Source of the DNA: Lactifluus volemus
Taxonomy: Eukaryota > Basidiomycota > Agaricomycetes > Russulales > Russulaceae
DNA: 16,902 bases
NCBI GenBank assembly: GCA_022376515.1
Contig: WTXI01000548.1
Span: 1 to 16,902, forward strand
Direction: 5' to 3'
A program made the translations under genes and the position numbers. The notes below the pieces were generated by a model. That model ran no database searches. It was not told the origin of the DNA and was given only the letters and a program-made list of their open reading frames with translations. Shown one piece after another: positions 8,063 through 16,036 of the stretch (within the stretch, counting starts at the first letter, position 1; each line of letters opens with the position of its first letter).

Positions 8063-9985
8063 TCACACCATTTCGTTGGCATTCAGGTTCGTCGCTGGTA
8101 CGTCCGCTGGTACGTCATTGGGGAAGAAATGGACCAAGATCTCCTTTAATTTATAGAACAACGCATGTAGACGGTGGTCTTCCTGTTGTGCTCGTAGAAG
8201 GAGGGAGGAAAGCCTTGTCTTAAAGACGGGAGCGGTCTGGCTTCCCGCGTGCATGAGGATCACGAGTGTCTCCACGAACACTTCGTCATTCAGGAGATTA
8301 TCCGGGGGGTTTGAAAGGACGCCATAAACAAAAGAGTCGATGCACATCGAGTCGAGTGCGGCATCATCCTTGAGTGAGCCATATATTATGTATCCCGGCT
8401 TGTCCAACACGTCTTTCAGCCAAGCCATATCCGAATCGTTGGGCGGATTATTACGCAGGATCTGTCTCGCAAGGATTGCGCAAATGGAGCGTGAAATGAC
8501 ACGGATCGCAGGATCACTGTCAGCCCAAAATATCCGCATAAGGTCCATATTTGCAACATTGATCTGCAGGTCACTTCGTATGGCCACGAATGGCACAGTG
8601 ACTTCGGGAATGATAGCTCGGGAAACGTGGTGGATAGTCTTCAAACCCATCAACAGGTGACGCTTGCGCACTTCCTCGTCGAGTCCAGCTGCGGAAGATG
8701 CACAGCTTCGTAGGAGGTGGTAGAGGTGATCGCAAAAACGGTTCCTCAGGGAAAAGATGGAAGATTTCATGAGTCGGACGGCCATATCTCCCGGGACGGT
8801 CAGCACGAACTCTTGAACCTTGATTTCGTCAGCCAGTGCGAGACGCTTCATAAACCAATCAAGAGCCCTCATGTCTACATCCCGTGCCATCAGGGCTCCT
8901 TTGATGATACTCGCCTGAAAACCGTCCTTGATACATTCCGCATGATGCTCCACAACCTCTTCAATGAAGTAGTGGCACGTACAAAGAATTTTGTTTCGGA
9001 ATGATGTGATCTCACCTGTATTAAGTGGGACTAGAATGTTATGAACTAGCTTCACGAGAAGGCGAAGGCATCGCGCTGTGACGGACATGGAAAGGTGCCA
9101 AATATACCACCAGATGTTGGACATTGGGGTGCGATATAGGGTGTCGTGAGCGAAGCAAGGAAGGATGGTCAGCGTGAGGTACGCCAAAGTAAATACTCCG
9201 GCAGTAATGAGGACGGTGTAGGCAATGGTGGCGTTGATCGCAAGAATGAATATCACCAGTCCGGAAAAAAACATGAACACAGAGCAATGAAGGAGTGCTA
9301 TGGTCAGCTCCATTACATGGGCCACGGAGTACTTCTGGGTGCCGAGGAACAAATAAGATCGGACCCGCGCCTGCACTTCATGCGAAGCCGACGTTTCGGT
9401 GGGTAGTTGAATGTATCTGCGTACCCACTGCTGCGTCATTGTCGCGGTCAGAGCCGATCCGATGGCAAACACGAGGCTTATCAGCCACAATGCGTTGGCC
9501 CAGATCATGCGGTGGTCCGGAGAGAATGGCCGGTCCTTCGGCAGCTCGACGGGCATACCGTTTCCTAATTGGTAAAGTTGCTTTGATATATCCCCGAGAA
9601 GATTCACTGTGTCGTCGCCAGGGTCAGGGGACAACCTTTTGAGGCTTTCAATGACGAAGGCGCCGACGATCACCGAAAAAAGACCGGTCTTCAAGATTGT
9701 CATTGCGACGAACGCTGGGACTGATAGATCAGGACTCACAAACAAAAGAACCCCTTCGGAATCTTCCTTCCACGCGTTAGAAACATCTTTGGCATATTCT
9801 TGAGCCTCGACCATATACTTGGACCACATCTCATTTCTGGACTTTTCGTGGGCTGTGGCATAGAAGTCGTAAGATGGTGCAACTCTATTCACCGACGGTG
9901 ACATACTTTCGTTGGGCATAGAGCGTCGTCGGTCAAATTGGGGTGGCTCGCTGAGAGCAATAGATTGCAGTTCTGGGTCAGACAT
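8063..9985 (-). CDS. DUF6535-type membrane protein, paralogue 2
   Basis: The frame runs open from the ATG at 9985 (MSDPELQS) to a TGA at 8063: 640 residues if unspliced, 622 if the candidate 54-nt intron at 9906-9853 is removed. The start is supported by an A-rich leader and by match to paralogue 3. The N-terminal half has the WSKYM region, the FSVIVGAFVIESLK segment and membrane helices near residues 88-112, 150-175, 215-241 and 245-270 (unspliced numbering), then PCFAHDTLYRTPMS, all typical of DUF6535. The C-terminal half is soluble and contains WADSDPAIRVISRSICA. Family function is unknown; a membrane location is inferred. It is the most diverged of the three close paralogues, and its C-terminus extends about 20 residues past theirs, with a DVPADVPA duplication. 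Block A copies on both sides put the gene between direct repeats. Confidence 0.88.
   Translation of the reverse strand: MSDPELQSIALSEPPQFDRRRSMPNESMSPSVNRVAPSYDFYATAHEKSRNEMWSKYMVEAQEYAKDVSNAWKEDSEGVLLFVSPDLSVPAFVAMTILKTGLFSVIVGAFVIESLKRLSPDPGDDTVNLLGDISKQLYQLGNGMPVELPKDRPFSPDHRMIWANALWLISLVFAIGSALTATMTQQWVRRYIQLPTETSASHEVQARVRSYLFLGTQKYSVAHVMELTIALLHCSVFMFFSGLVIFILAINATIAYTVLITAGVFTLAYLTLTILPCFAHDTLYRTPMSNIWWYIWHLSMSVTARCLRLLVKLVHNILVPLNTGEITSFRNKILCTCHYFIEEVVEHHAECIKDGFQASIIKGALMARDVDMRALDWFMKRLALADEIKVQEFVLTVPGDMAVRLMKSSIFSLRNRFCDHLYHLLRSCASSAAGLDEEVRKRHLLMGLKTIHHVSRAIIPEVTVPFVAIRSDLQINVANMDLMRIFWADSDPAIRVISRSICAILARQILRNNPPNDSDMAWLKDVLDKPGYIIYGSLKDDAALDSMCIDSFVYGVLSNPPDNLLNDEVFVETLVILMHAGSQTAPVFKTRLSSLLLRAQQEDHRLHALFYKLKEILVHFFPNDVPADVPATNLNANEMV
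8093..8116. repeat. 12-bp in-frame tandem duplication in gene 2
   Basis: Two perfect copies of CGCTGGTACGTC encode DVPA-DVPA in the C-terminal extension. Neither gene 1 nor gene 3 has it; their frames stop just before this point. Confidence 0.9.
9853..9906 (-). other. Candidate 54-nt frame-neutral intron in gene 2
   Basis: Donor A|GTATGT at 9906, branch-like CTTAC and acceptor GCCACAG ending at 9853 on the minus strand. The segment is 54 nt without a stop codon, so both retained and spliced forms give full-length proteins differing by 18 residues. The homologous gene 1 segment is frame-breaking unless spliced, which argues that the sites are used. Confidence 0.5.
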
Positions 9986-10088
9986 CTGTTTTTTTAACCT
10001 TTGCTGTGTGATGTTAGCGAGGAGTGTCGATAGCAGTCGTGGTGGAATGATAGTGGAGCTCGTGTCAACACTATGGGACTATAACAAG
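9986..10088 (-). promoter_or_regulatory. 5' leader and putative core promoter of gene 2
   Basis: TTATAG on the minus strand (10079-10084) lies about 95 bp before the ATG. The interval is near-identical to that of gene 1, with the same CTCCTCGCTAACATCACACAGC leader and an A-run next to the start. Confidence 0.4.
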
Positions 10089-10153
10089 GTGTGTAACTCA
10101 CAGTAACAAGATACTTTTGAGTAAGCTGTAAAAGTGGTATTTGGAACTCGCGT

Positions 10154-10303
10154 TGGAATAGGGGTTAGAGGACAGGCGGGACAAGACAAGGGCACGAGGA
10201 GGAGGGGGAAGCAAGCGAGAACGTAGTTAGGCGGCTGACATAATGGAGGAACAAGGGTTCTTGAGACGAAACCACGACTCGAGTGGCAGAACACGCCTCT
10301 CCA
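10154..10303. mobile_element. 150-bp TG...CA insertion with 4-bp target duplication
   Basis: The segment begins TGGAATAGG and ends CCTCTCCA, so its termini are TGGA/TCCA. It is flanked by GCGT at 10150-10153 and 10304-10307. B1 carries the empty site with a single GCGT at 3175-3178 (ACTCGCGTGCGTGG). TG/CA ends and a short target duplication fit a very short solo LTR (TRIM-like) or a small non-autonomous inverted-repeat element; the terminal repeat is too short to decide. The minus strand is CT-rich. There is no coding capacity and no second copy in the window. Confidence 0.6.
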
Positions 10304-10506
10304 GCGTGCGTGGCGGTGAGAGTCTGGCAGCCCTAGCCTTGCAACCCACCATGCCGTAATCAGAAAAGTTGGCCTCGAGGAAATGAGCACGGCTCGCTCA
10401 TGGTCAGTTATTTGTGCAAAAACTTGAAATCGTTCGGCGTTCGAGCATGTCTTCGTTTCTCCATTCCACACCCTGAATATATAAAGCTAACCTACACGCG
10501 TGCAAG

Positions 10507-11825
10507 AAGTGTCATAAACCCACGAAGCGAGCAACCTCAACTTGAAGGAGGTCGGCGGCACCCCCCACCAGGCGGTTGCTATATCTCAAGTTCGTTGGTT
10601 GTGCGTTCTACAACACTGCATACAGTAAATGCAGGAGATCAACAAAAGGAGAGAGATACAGTGACGCTTCGTCACTCCCAGATGCACAAATTCAGAGGAC
10701 CTTAAATACACGGAGCTATACGAATGTAGTATAGGTGCAATAGTAATTCTATGGACCTGACAGACGCGAGAACCACGGAGATAGTGTTGGTGAACCTGAG
10801 CGTCCGCGAGTGAGTTCGAGAAGACCGGAAAAGAAAGCAGCGCTGGAGAGTGACACTAGGAGTTTGGTGGATGGCAGTGGGAGAGGTGTTAAGGCAGAAT
10901 GGAGGCGAGGCAAGGGATATGTGGCAGAATCCGAGTCGAGACCAAGATGACGCGGACTTGAGGCAAACAAAAACTTAAACGATTTCAAATGAGAACGGCA
11001 ACGTGACAATTCTATGCTCCTCCTCTGATTGCAACTCGTGAGCCTTTTGTATATAGTTTTTTTCCGTAGTTGCTCAATAGTAAAGCACATCGAAAATGGG
11101 CCAAGCAGACACAAAACATCAGATGGGAGGTAAGTAGCGAACTAAGACAAATCAACAGGAGCACAAGGCTTTCCCGAAAGTATAAGGAAGTAAGGAGAAA
11201 CCGTGACAATTTTGGAGCCACATGCACCCTCAGAAGATTGCATGGGTGATCGCGCTCTCCTTGAACGGAGACTGATGAAGGTAAAATGATTGCCGTATTG
11301 AGCAGAACTAAAGAAATGCGAGGCGAACTAAGCAAAACAGGATTATGAGACACATGAGACACGTCAGAGGTATAAAGGAATCAAAGAAGTTGGCTGCAGT
11401 ATAAGCAGTAAATGGGTACATGGCCGCATAAGGGCATCATGGCCAGAATAACGTCGTTGTGAAGTAACTGAGGGAAGTGGTGAGAGTGGACAAAAAGGGA
11501 ATCGAGCGAGGTGAACGAGAGGAGGATAAGAGAGGATGGAGCATGGCGTACGAAACTGGATTGTGATGTCAGCAACAAGGCTGACCTTGAAACAATTGAG
11601 CGAAGGAGAGGCATCAGCGCAGCACCGCTTCGAGCCCTGGGCATAAAGGGTGGATGATGACAGATGAGGAAAGAGAGAGAAAAGGAGAGTGGCAGAGGCG
11701 AAAAAGATATGATTTTGAGGGTAGTGGTCACTAGTGCGCGGGGATAGGATCAGCAATGCACAACGTAATGATACGGCAGAGTAAGGGGGAAGAAAATACC
11801 ATTTGGTTGGACGTTCCAGCGTTTA
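10507..11825. repeat. Repeat block A, copy 3 (3' flank of gene 3)
   Basis: It starts at the breakpoint with B2 (AAGTGTCA shared with 6081) and runs into the 3' end of gene 3, as A1 does with gene 1. It lacks about 33 bp present in A1 (744-776) but keeps the region deleted from A2. It includes a perfect inverted repeat AGTGACG-CTT-CGTCACT (10660-10676) and a TATA-like element on the minus strand (11043-11055). Open frames on the CT-rich minus strand lack supported starts and shift frame between copies, so none is called. Confidence 0.82.
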
Positions 11826-13709
11826 TCACGCCGGGCTCAACAAAATGTTGATAAATCCGTTTAACTCGTCAAGGAACCCATGTAGACGGTGGTCTTCATG
11901 TGTTGCCCGTTGGACGAGAGCAGCAAGCCCAGTGTTAAAGACGGGATTGGTCTGGCTTCCCGCGTTCATGAGGATCACGAGTGTCTCCACGAACACTTCG
12001 TCATTCAGGAGATCATCCGACGGGTTTGAAAGGACACTATGAACAAAAGAGTCGATGCACATGGAGTCGAGTGCGGCGTCATCATTGCGCGAGCTAGATA
12101 TTCTGTGTCCCGACATGTCCAGCACGTCCTTCAGCCAAGCCATTTCCGAAGCCATTTCCGAAGAGTCGAGCAGATTATTACGCAGGATCTGTCTCGCAAG
12201 GATTGCGCAAATGGAGCGAGACATGACACGGATCGCAGGATCACTGTCAGCCCAAAATATCCGCATAAGGTCCATATTTGCAACATTGATCCGCAGGTCA
12301 TGTCGTATGGCCACGAATGGCTCAGTGACTTCGGGAATGATAGCTCGGGAGACGTGGTGGATAGTCTTCAAACCCATCAACAGGTGACGCTTGCGCACTT
12401 CCTCGTCGAGTCCAGCTGTAGCAGATGCACAGCTTCGGAGGAGGCCATAGAGGTGATCGCAAAAACATTTCCTCAGGGAAAAGATGGAAGAGTTCATAAG
12501 TTGGACGACCATATCTCCTGGGACGCTCAGCACGAACTCTTGAACCTCGGTTTCGTCAGCCAGTGCGATCAGCTCAAAAAACCAATCAAGCGCCTTCAGG
12601 TCTACATCCAATGGAGCCTCCCGGGCCCCATTTTTGATACTCTTCCGAAAACCGTCCTTGATACGTTTCCCATGCTTCTCCACAACCTCTTCGAAGAATT
12701 CGAGGTACGTGACAAGCTTTCGTTGTACAGATGTCCTGATCTCGCCTGTATTAGATCGCACTAGATGGTGATGAACTCGCTTCAGGAACAGGTGAAGGCA
12801 TTGCGCTATGACGGAGATGAAAGGGTGCCACATATACCACCAGATGTCGGACATTGGAGTGCCATATGGGCAGTCGTGAGTGAAGCAAGGAAGGATGGTC
12901 AGTATGAGGTACGCCAAAGTAAATACTCCGGCAGTAATCAGGACGGTGTGGGCAATGGTTGAGTTGATCGCAAGAATGAATATCACCAGTCCGGAAAAAA
13001 ACATGAACACGGAGGCATGAAGGAGTGCGATGGTCAGCGCAACTGCATGGGGCATGTAGTACTTCTGGCTGCCGAGGAACAAATAAGATCGGACCCGCGC
13101 CTGGTCGCTCTGCGAACTCAACGTTTCGGCGGGTACTTGAATGTATCTGCGTGCCCACTGCTGCATCAATGTCGCGGTCAGAGCCGATCCGATGGCAAAC
13201 ACGAGGCTTATCAGCCACAACGCGTTGACCCAGATCATGCGGTGGTCCGGAGAGAATGGTTCCCGGTCCTTCGGCGGCTCGACGGTCATATTGTTTCCGA
13301 ATTGGTAAAGTTGCTTTGATATATCCCCGAGAAGATTCACTGTCTCGTCGCCAGAATCAGGGGACAACCTTTTGAGGCTTTCAATGACGAAGGCGCCGAC
13401 GATCACCGAAAAAAGAGCGGTCTTCAAGATTGTCATTGCGACGAACGCTGGAGCTGATAGATCAGGACTCACAAACAAAAGAACCCCTTCGGAATCTTTT
13501 TTCCACGCTTCAGCGACACGTTCGTCATATTTTTGAGCCCTAAACATATACTTGGACCACATCTCATCTCCGGACTTTTCGTGGGCTGTGGCACAGAAGT
13601 CGTAAGATGGTGCAACTCTATTCACCGACGGTGACATACTTTCGTTGGGCATAGAAGTTCGTTGGCCAGATTGGGGTAGCCCGCTGAGTTGCGATTCTGG
13701 GTCAGACAT
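11826..13709 (-). CDS. DUF6535-type membrane protein, paralogue 3
   Basis: The ATG at 13709 (MSDPESQLSG) follows an A-run and aligns with the other paralogue starts; the open frame continues upstream to 13793 but only to a GTG, so that extension is discounted. The protein is 627 residues, or 609 if the 54-nt candidate intron (13639-13586) is spliced. The N-terminal half has the WSKYM region, FSVIVGAFVIESLK, QQWARRY, a membrane helix pair around SVFMFFSGLVIFILAI and AHTVLITAGVFTLAYL, and PYGTPMS, matching DUF6535. The soluble C-terminal half has the WADSDPAIRV core. A 12-bp tandem duplication gives SEMASEMA. The last residues (FINILLSPA) come from a short frame shift relative to gene 1 that is compensated before a shared TGA. 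The protein resembles gene 1 in some stretches and gene 2 in others. Function is unknown; membrane location is inferred. Confidence 0.88.
   Translation of the reverse strand: MSDPESQLSGLPQSGQRTSMPNESMSPSVNRVAPSYDFCATAHEKSGDEMWSKYMFRAQKYDERVAEAWKKDSEGVLLFVSPDLSAPAFVAMTILKTALFSVIVGAFVIESLKRLSPDSGDETVNLLGDISKQLYQFGNNMTVEPPKDREPFSPDHRMIWVNALWLISLVFAIGSALTATLMQQWARRYIQVPAETLSSQSDQARVRSYLFLGSQKYYMPHAVALTIALLHASVFMFFSGLVIFILAINSTIAHTVLITAGVFTLAYLILTILPCFTHDCPYGTPMSDIWWYMWHPFISVIAQCLHLFLKRVHHHLVRSNTGEIRTSVQRKLVTYLEFFEEVVEKHGKRIKDGFRKSIKNGAREAPLDVDLKALDWFFELIALADETEVQEFVLSVPGDMVVQLMNSSIFSLRKCFCDHLYGLLRSCASATAGLDEEVRKRHLLMGLKTIHHVSRAIIPEVTEPFVAIRHDLRINVANMDLMRIFWADSDPAIRVMSRSICAILARQILRNNLLDSSEMASEMAWLKDVLDMSGHRISSSRNDDAALDSMCIDSFVHSVLSNPSDDLLNDEVFVETLVILMNAGSQTNPVFNTGLAALVQRATHEDHRLHGFLDELNGFINILLSPA
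12139..12162. repeat. 12-bp in-frame tandem duplication in gene 3
   Basis: Two perfect copies of GCCATTTCCGAA encode SEMA-SEMA just before AWLKDVLD. Genes 1 and 2 have a single related unit, so the duplication is private to gene 3. Confidence 0.9.
13586..13639 (-). other. Candidate 54-nt frame-neutral intron in gene 3
   Basis: Donor A|GTATGT at 13639, branch-like CTTAC and acceptor GCCACAG ending at 13586 on the minus strand, matching the gene 2 site in position and length. It has no in-frame stop, so retention would add 18 residues. Confidence 0.5.
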
Positions 13710-13805
13710 TTTTTTTTTCCCTTTGCTGTGTAATGTTAGCGAGGAGTGTCGATAGCAGACGTGGTAGAATGATAGTGGAGCTCGTGTCAACACGATTATA
13801 ACAAG
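13710..13805 (-). promoter_or_regulatory. 5' leader and putative core promoter of gene 3
   Basis: TTATAA on the minus strand (13796-13801) lies about 88 bp before the ATG, a better TATA match than TTATAG in genes 1 and 2. The leader is conserved, but about 10 bp between TATA and the GTTGACACGAG segment are missing, and the sequence farther upstream is replaced by a telomere-like array. Confidence 0.4.
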
Positions 13806-13827
13806 GTGTGTGATGTGGTTACTTTCA

Positions 13828-13855
13828 GCCCTAAGCCCTAAGCCCTAAGCCCTAG
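13828..13855. repeat. Telomere-like (CCCTAAG)n array
   Basis: Three perfect CCCTAAG units (13829-13849) plus CCCTAG. It is one base longer per unit than the fungal telomere repeat CCCTAA. It lies about 120 bp upstream of the gene 3 start codon and is absent from the homologous B1 and B2 sequence. Confidence 0.9.
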
Positions 13856-14597
13856 GAAGCCACCATGCCGTAATCAAAAAAAAGTTGGCCTCGAGGAAAT
13901 CATGATGACCTCGGCTCGCTCACGGTCAGTTATTTGTGCAAAAACTTGAAATCATACGACGTTCGAGCATGTCTTCGTTTCTCCATTCCACACCCTGAAT
14001 ATATAAAGCTAACCTACACGTGTGCAAGAACTAGACTTTTCATCGGCTTGTGTCTGTCTAGCCAACTCCCCGGCCGCGTTGTACCAGTGTTTCACTTGAT
14101 ACAGTCTCCTGGATAATAGCCAGTGTTCACGGGGGCTATGTCAAAGTATGCCGATTCTGCGGAAGAGTTTCCTTACAGCTGGCTCACTCATCTCGATCCG
14201 TACTAGCGCAACAGGGTTCCAGAAAGACTGTCCCCCAGCTGATTCGACAATACACATCCTTGTCGTGCTCGAGGCTCTTTCTACATGTGCTTGTGTGTCA
14301 TAGCCTTTGATTAACGCCATAGTTTGGATGGTATGTATTCTGCATAGATGAGCCCTGAGATATATTCTTTGACTAGCCCAGTCGTTAACAAGTGTGCTCT
14401 TCTACCGCCCGATTCCCATCCAATGTCCATCACCATCGGCTTTTTTTGATATCTAAGTGCGTGATAAAGGTCTCTTTTATATGCAGTTGTCTGAGTCATC
14501 GCTCGATATTGCCGAGGTGTACGGCAGATGTTTGTCCAGGTGCTGAGATCGGCCTTGCATAAAAGTAGTATGCCATGTCGAACCCTTGGATCGGAGG

Positions 14598-14921
14598 TCA
14601 ACGGGACAAATACACCTCGCCTTGGTTTGCCCAGTGTAAGGCTTCTCTCAATCTGTCATTTATCATGAGGTCCGAGGGCTCCCAATCAGTTCCGTGCGCG
14701 TACGGTCCCGGTCCGCAACTCGTGGTCTCCTGCCCATCAAGCATTTGGGTCAGCAGATACACAACCTTTGCTGCCCCTCCATCCTCAAATTGCATAAGAA
14801 TGGGGTCATCCATGTGCTGAGCAGTGATAGGGTGTGTTGTCCCAAGTGAAGGTGTAACCAGGAGGGCAGTTGACAACGGTGCTTTGTTGACGAGGCGTTG
14901 AACATTGAACAGTAACAACAC
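14598..14921 (-). pseudogene. Decayed coding fragment, B3 copy
   Basis: An open frame of 107 codons (no ATG until 14813, MDDPILMQFEDGG) continues as VVYLLTQMLDGQETTSCG and DLMINDRLREALHWANQGEV before a TAG. The composition is that of a normal soluble protein, and about 50 residues are recognisable in B1 (3820-4208), where the frame is broken. This copy may be a small gene or the better preserved piece of one. I recognise no family, and upstream coding sequence shows frameshifts (the ATGTTCAAC start of B1 is out of frame here). Confidence 0.35.
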
Positions 14922-15949
14922 CTAGAGGCAGACTGAGCGGTGAGGAGTGATCTTCGAGGCACAAGTCGAGTGCGGCAATAACAAGCCCTGTCGAGGCGCC
15001 GAGACTGTGAGACGAAGTGATGTAGATCGTGACAAGACAAGACTTTAGAGACGAACACGACGAAATATAACGAGAAAACTGAGTGGATTGTAGCGACTTC
15101 CGCCGCTTTCAAGTTCCTAGTACATTCACCGAGTATGAATACATTTTTCGTTAGCAAGCTATGCTGGATCGTGTCGAGAACTGGTACGATGAGCTACGAA
15201 TCTACTAGATACGAGGTATACCGGTCGTAAGGTAAATAAGAGTGTTGGAGAGATAGGCAGACGAGAAGGAGACAAAGAGGATTAAACGCGAGACTGGAAG
15301 TAAGACCTAACACCAAGAATATCAGGGAAGGCGCTCTTGGCACACGTACCCACGGCGCAGCGCGCCTGCAAACCCTTCCGCACTGTCTCCGCTGGCGTCA
15401 TGGTATGTTTGCGCGTCTCTCAAGAGGAAGAAGAATGAAAAATGAAGCCTCCAGACGCGTCGCGAGGCGCAGCACGCGGTCCAGAGCTGAAGAAACAAAG
15501 GAAAAGCATAGGTGAAAAGAAATACAGTACCGAGCGAATAAAAGCAGGCGCGAGGCGACCTAAAACCAAATAGGAAACCGAGAGGCGCGAGGTCGCAGAG
15601 TGAGAGGGACTATGCCCGATGTGCGAAAGCGTCGTAGCGGAGGTAACATTGTGACGCACGCGACAAAACCGAGGGAGTGTGGCCGGCGATACAGGAGATC
15701 GCAAGAGAAGGCGATAAGGATGGAAGAGGAGAGGTGGAACGAGGCAGAAGGGCGAAAGGGATAAGGCGCGGCGAGCTCGGGCGAAATTTCTACAGGGACA
15801 GCGATAAGACTGTCCTTAAAGGAGTCGAAGGAGAATGAGAATGTGGGACTCGGAGGGAACGTGACGTTTGTTCCCGAGGTCGCGGGCTTCCCTTGCCGTA
15901 TTATTTCATGATACCCTGTTTCCTTCTGCACAGGGAAGGTCCTGTGTGC

Positions 15950-15997
15950 CTGTAAACTACTCAATAAATAATAGAGTTATAACTGCTAGAATCTTAC
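15950..15997 (-). other. Candidate 48-nt intron in the gene 4 3' UTR
   Basis: On the minus strand, AAG|GTAAGA at 15997 and TTTACAG|GC ending at 15950 form good donor and acceptor sites 48 nt apart, with ATAAC as a possible branch site. It lies 39 bp past the gene 4 stop. Homology between B1 and B3 begins immediately after the acceptor, so the exon-like segment downstream is the conserved part. Confidence 0.35.
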
Positions 15998-16036
15998 CTT
16001 TTCATTTATGCCTTCCGATGACCACCTTTTTCTGGC

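Larger units (their letters stand above)
9986..10508. repeat. Repeat block B, truncated copy 2
   Basis: It matches B1 from 3015 to about 3392, interrupted only by the 150-bp insertion at 10154-10303 and small indels. It stops right after CGTGCAAGAA (10508), where B1 continues with CTAGACTTTT and block A3 begins instead. It includes the plus-strand TATATAAAG (10478-10486) preceded by CTTCGTTTCTCCATTCC. About 1.8 kb of the block is missing. Confidence 0.8.
13710..15951. repeat. Repeat block B, copy 3 (5' flank of gene 3)
   Basis: It is colinear with B1 (3015-5235). Differences: about 100 bp near the promoter are replaced by a CCCTAAG array; about 62 bp near 14606-14667 are present here but absent from B1; 4564-4605 of B1 has a single unit here; and about 75 bp near 15335-15410 are extra. 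It contains the plus-strand TATATAAAG (14000-14008), a decayed coding fragment (14598-14921) and a distal part that is CT-rich on the minus strand (15400-15951). It ends exactly at the candidate splice acceptor of the gene 4 3' UTR intron. No intact gene is supported. Confidence 0.82.

Noticed and set aside
6081..11825. A2 and A3 as the two LTRs of one retrotransposon containing gene 2
   Set aside because: The interior holds a host-type membrane protein gene and no gag, reverse transcriptase or integrase. A copies adjoin other genes in the same way, and no terminal TG...CA was seen at the left edge.
13710..13793. 28-codon N-terminal extension of gene 3
   Set aside because: It begins with GTG, and the conserved ATG after the A-run at 13709 is shared by the paralogues.
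13828..13855. CCCTAAG array as a chromosome end or CRISPR-like repeat
   Set aside because: Homologous B block sequence continues on both sides, there are only about four units, and there are no spacers.
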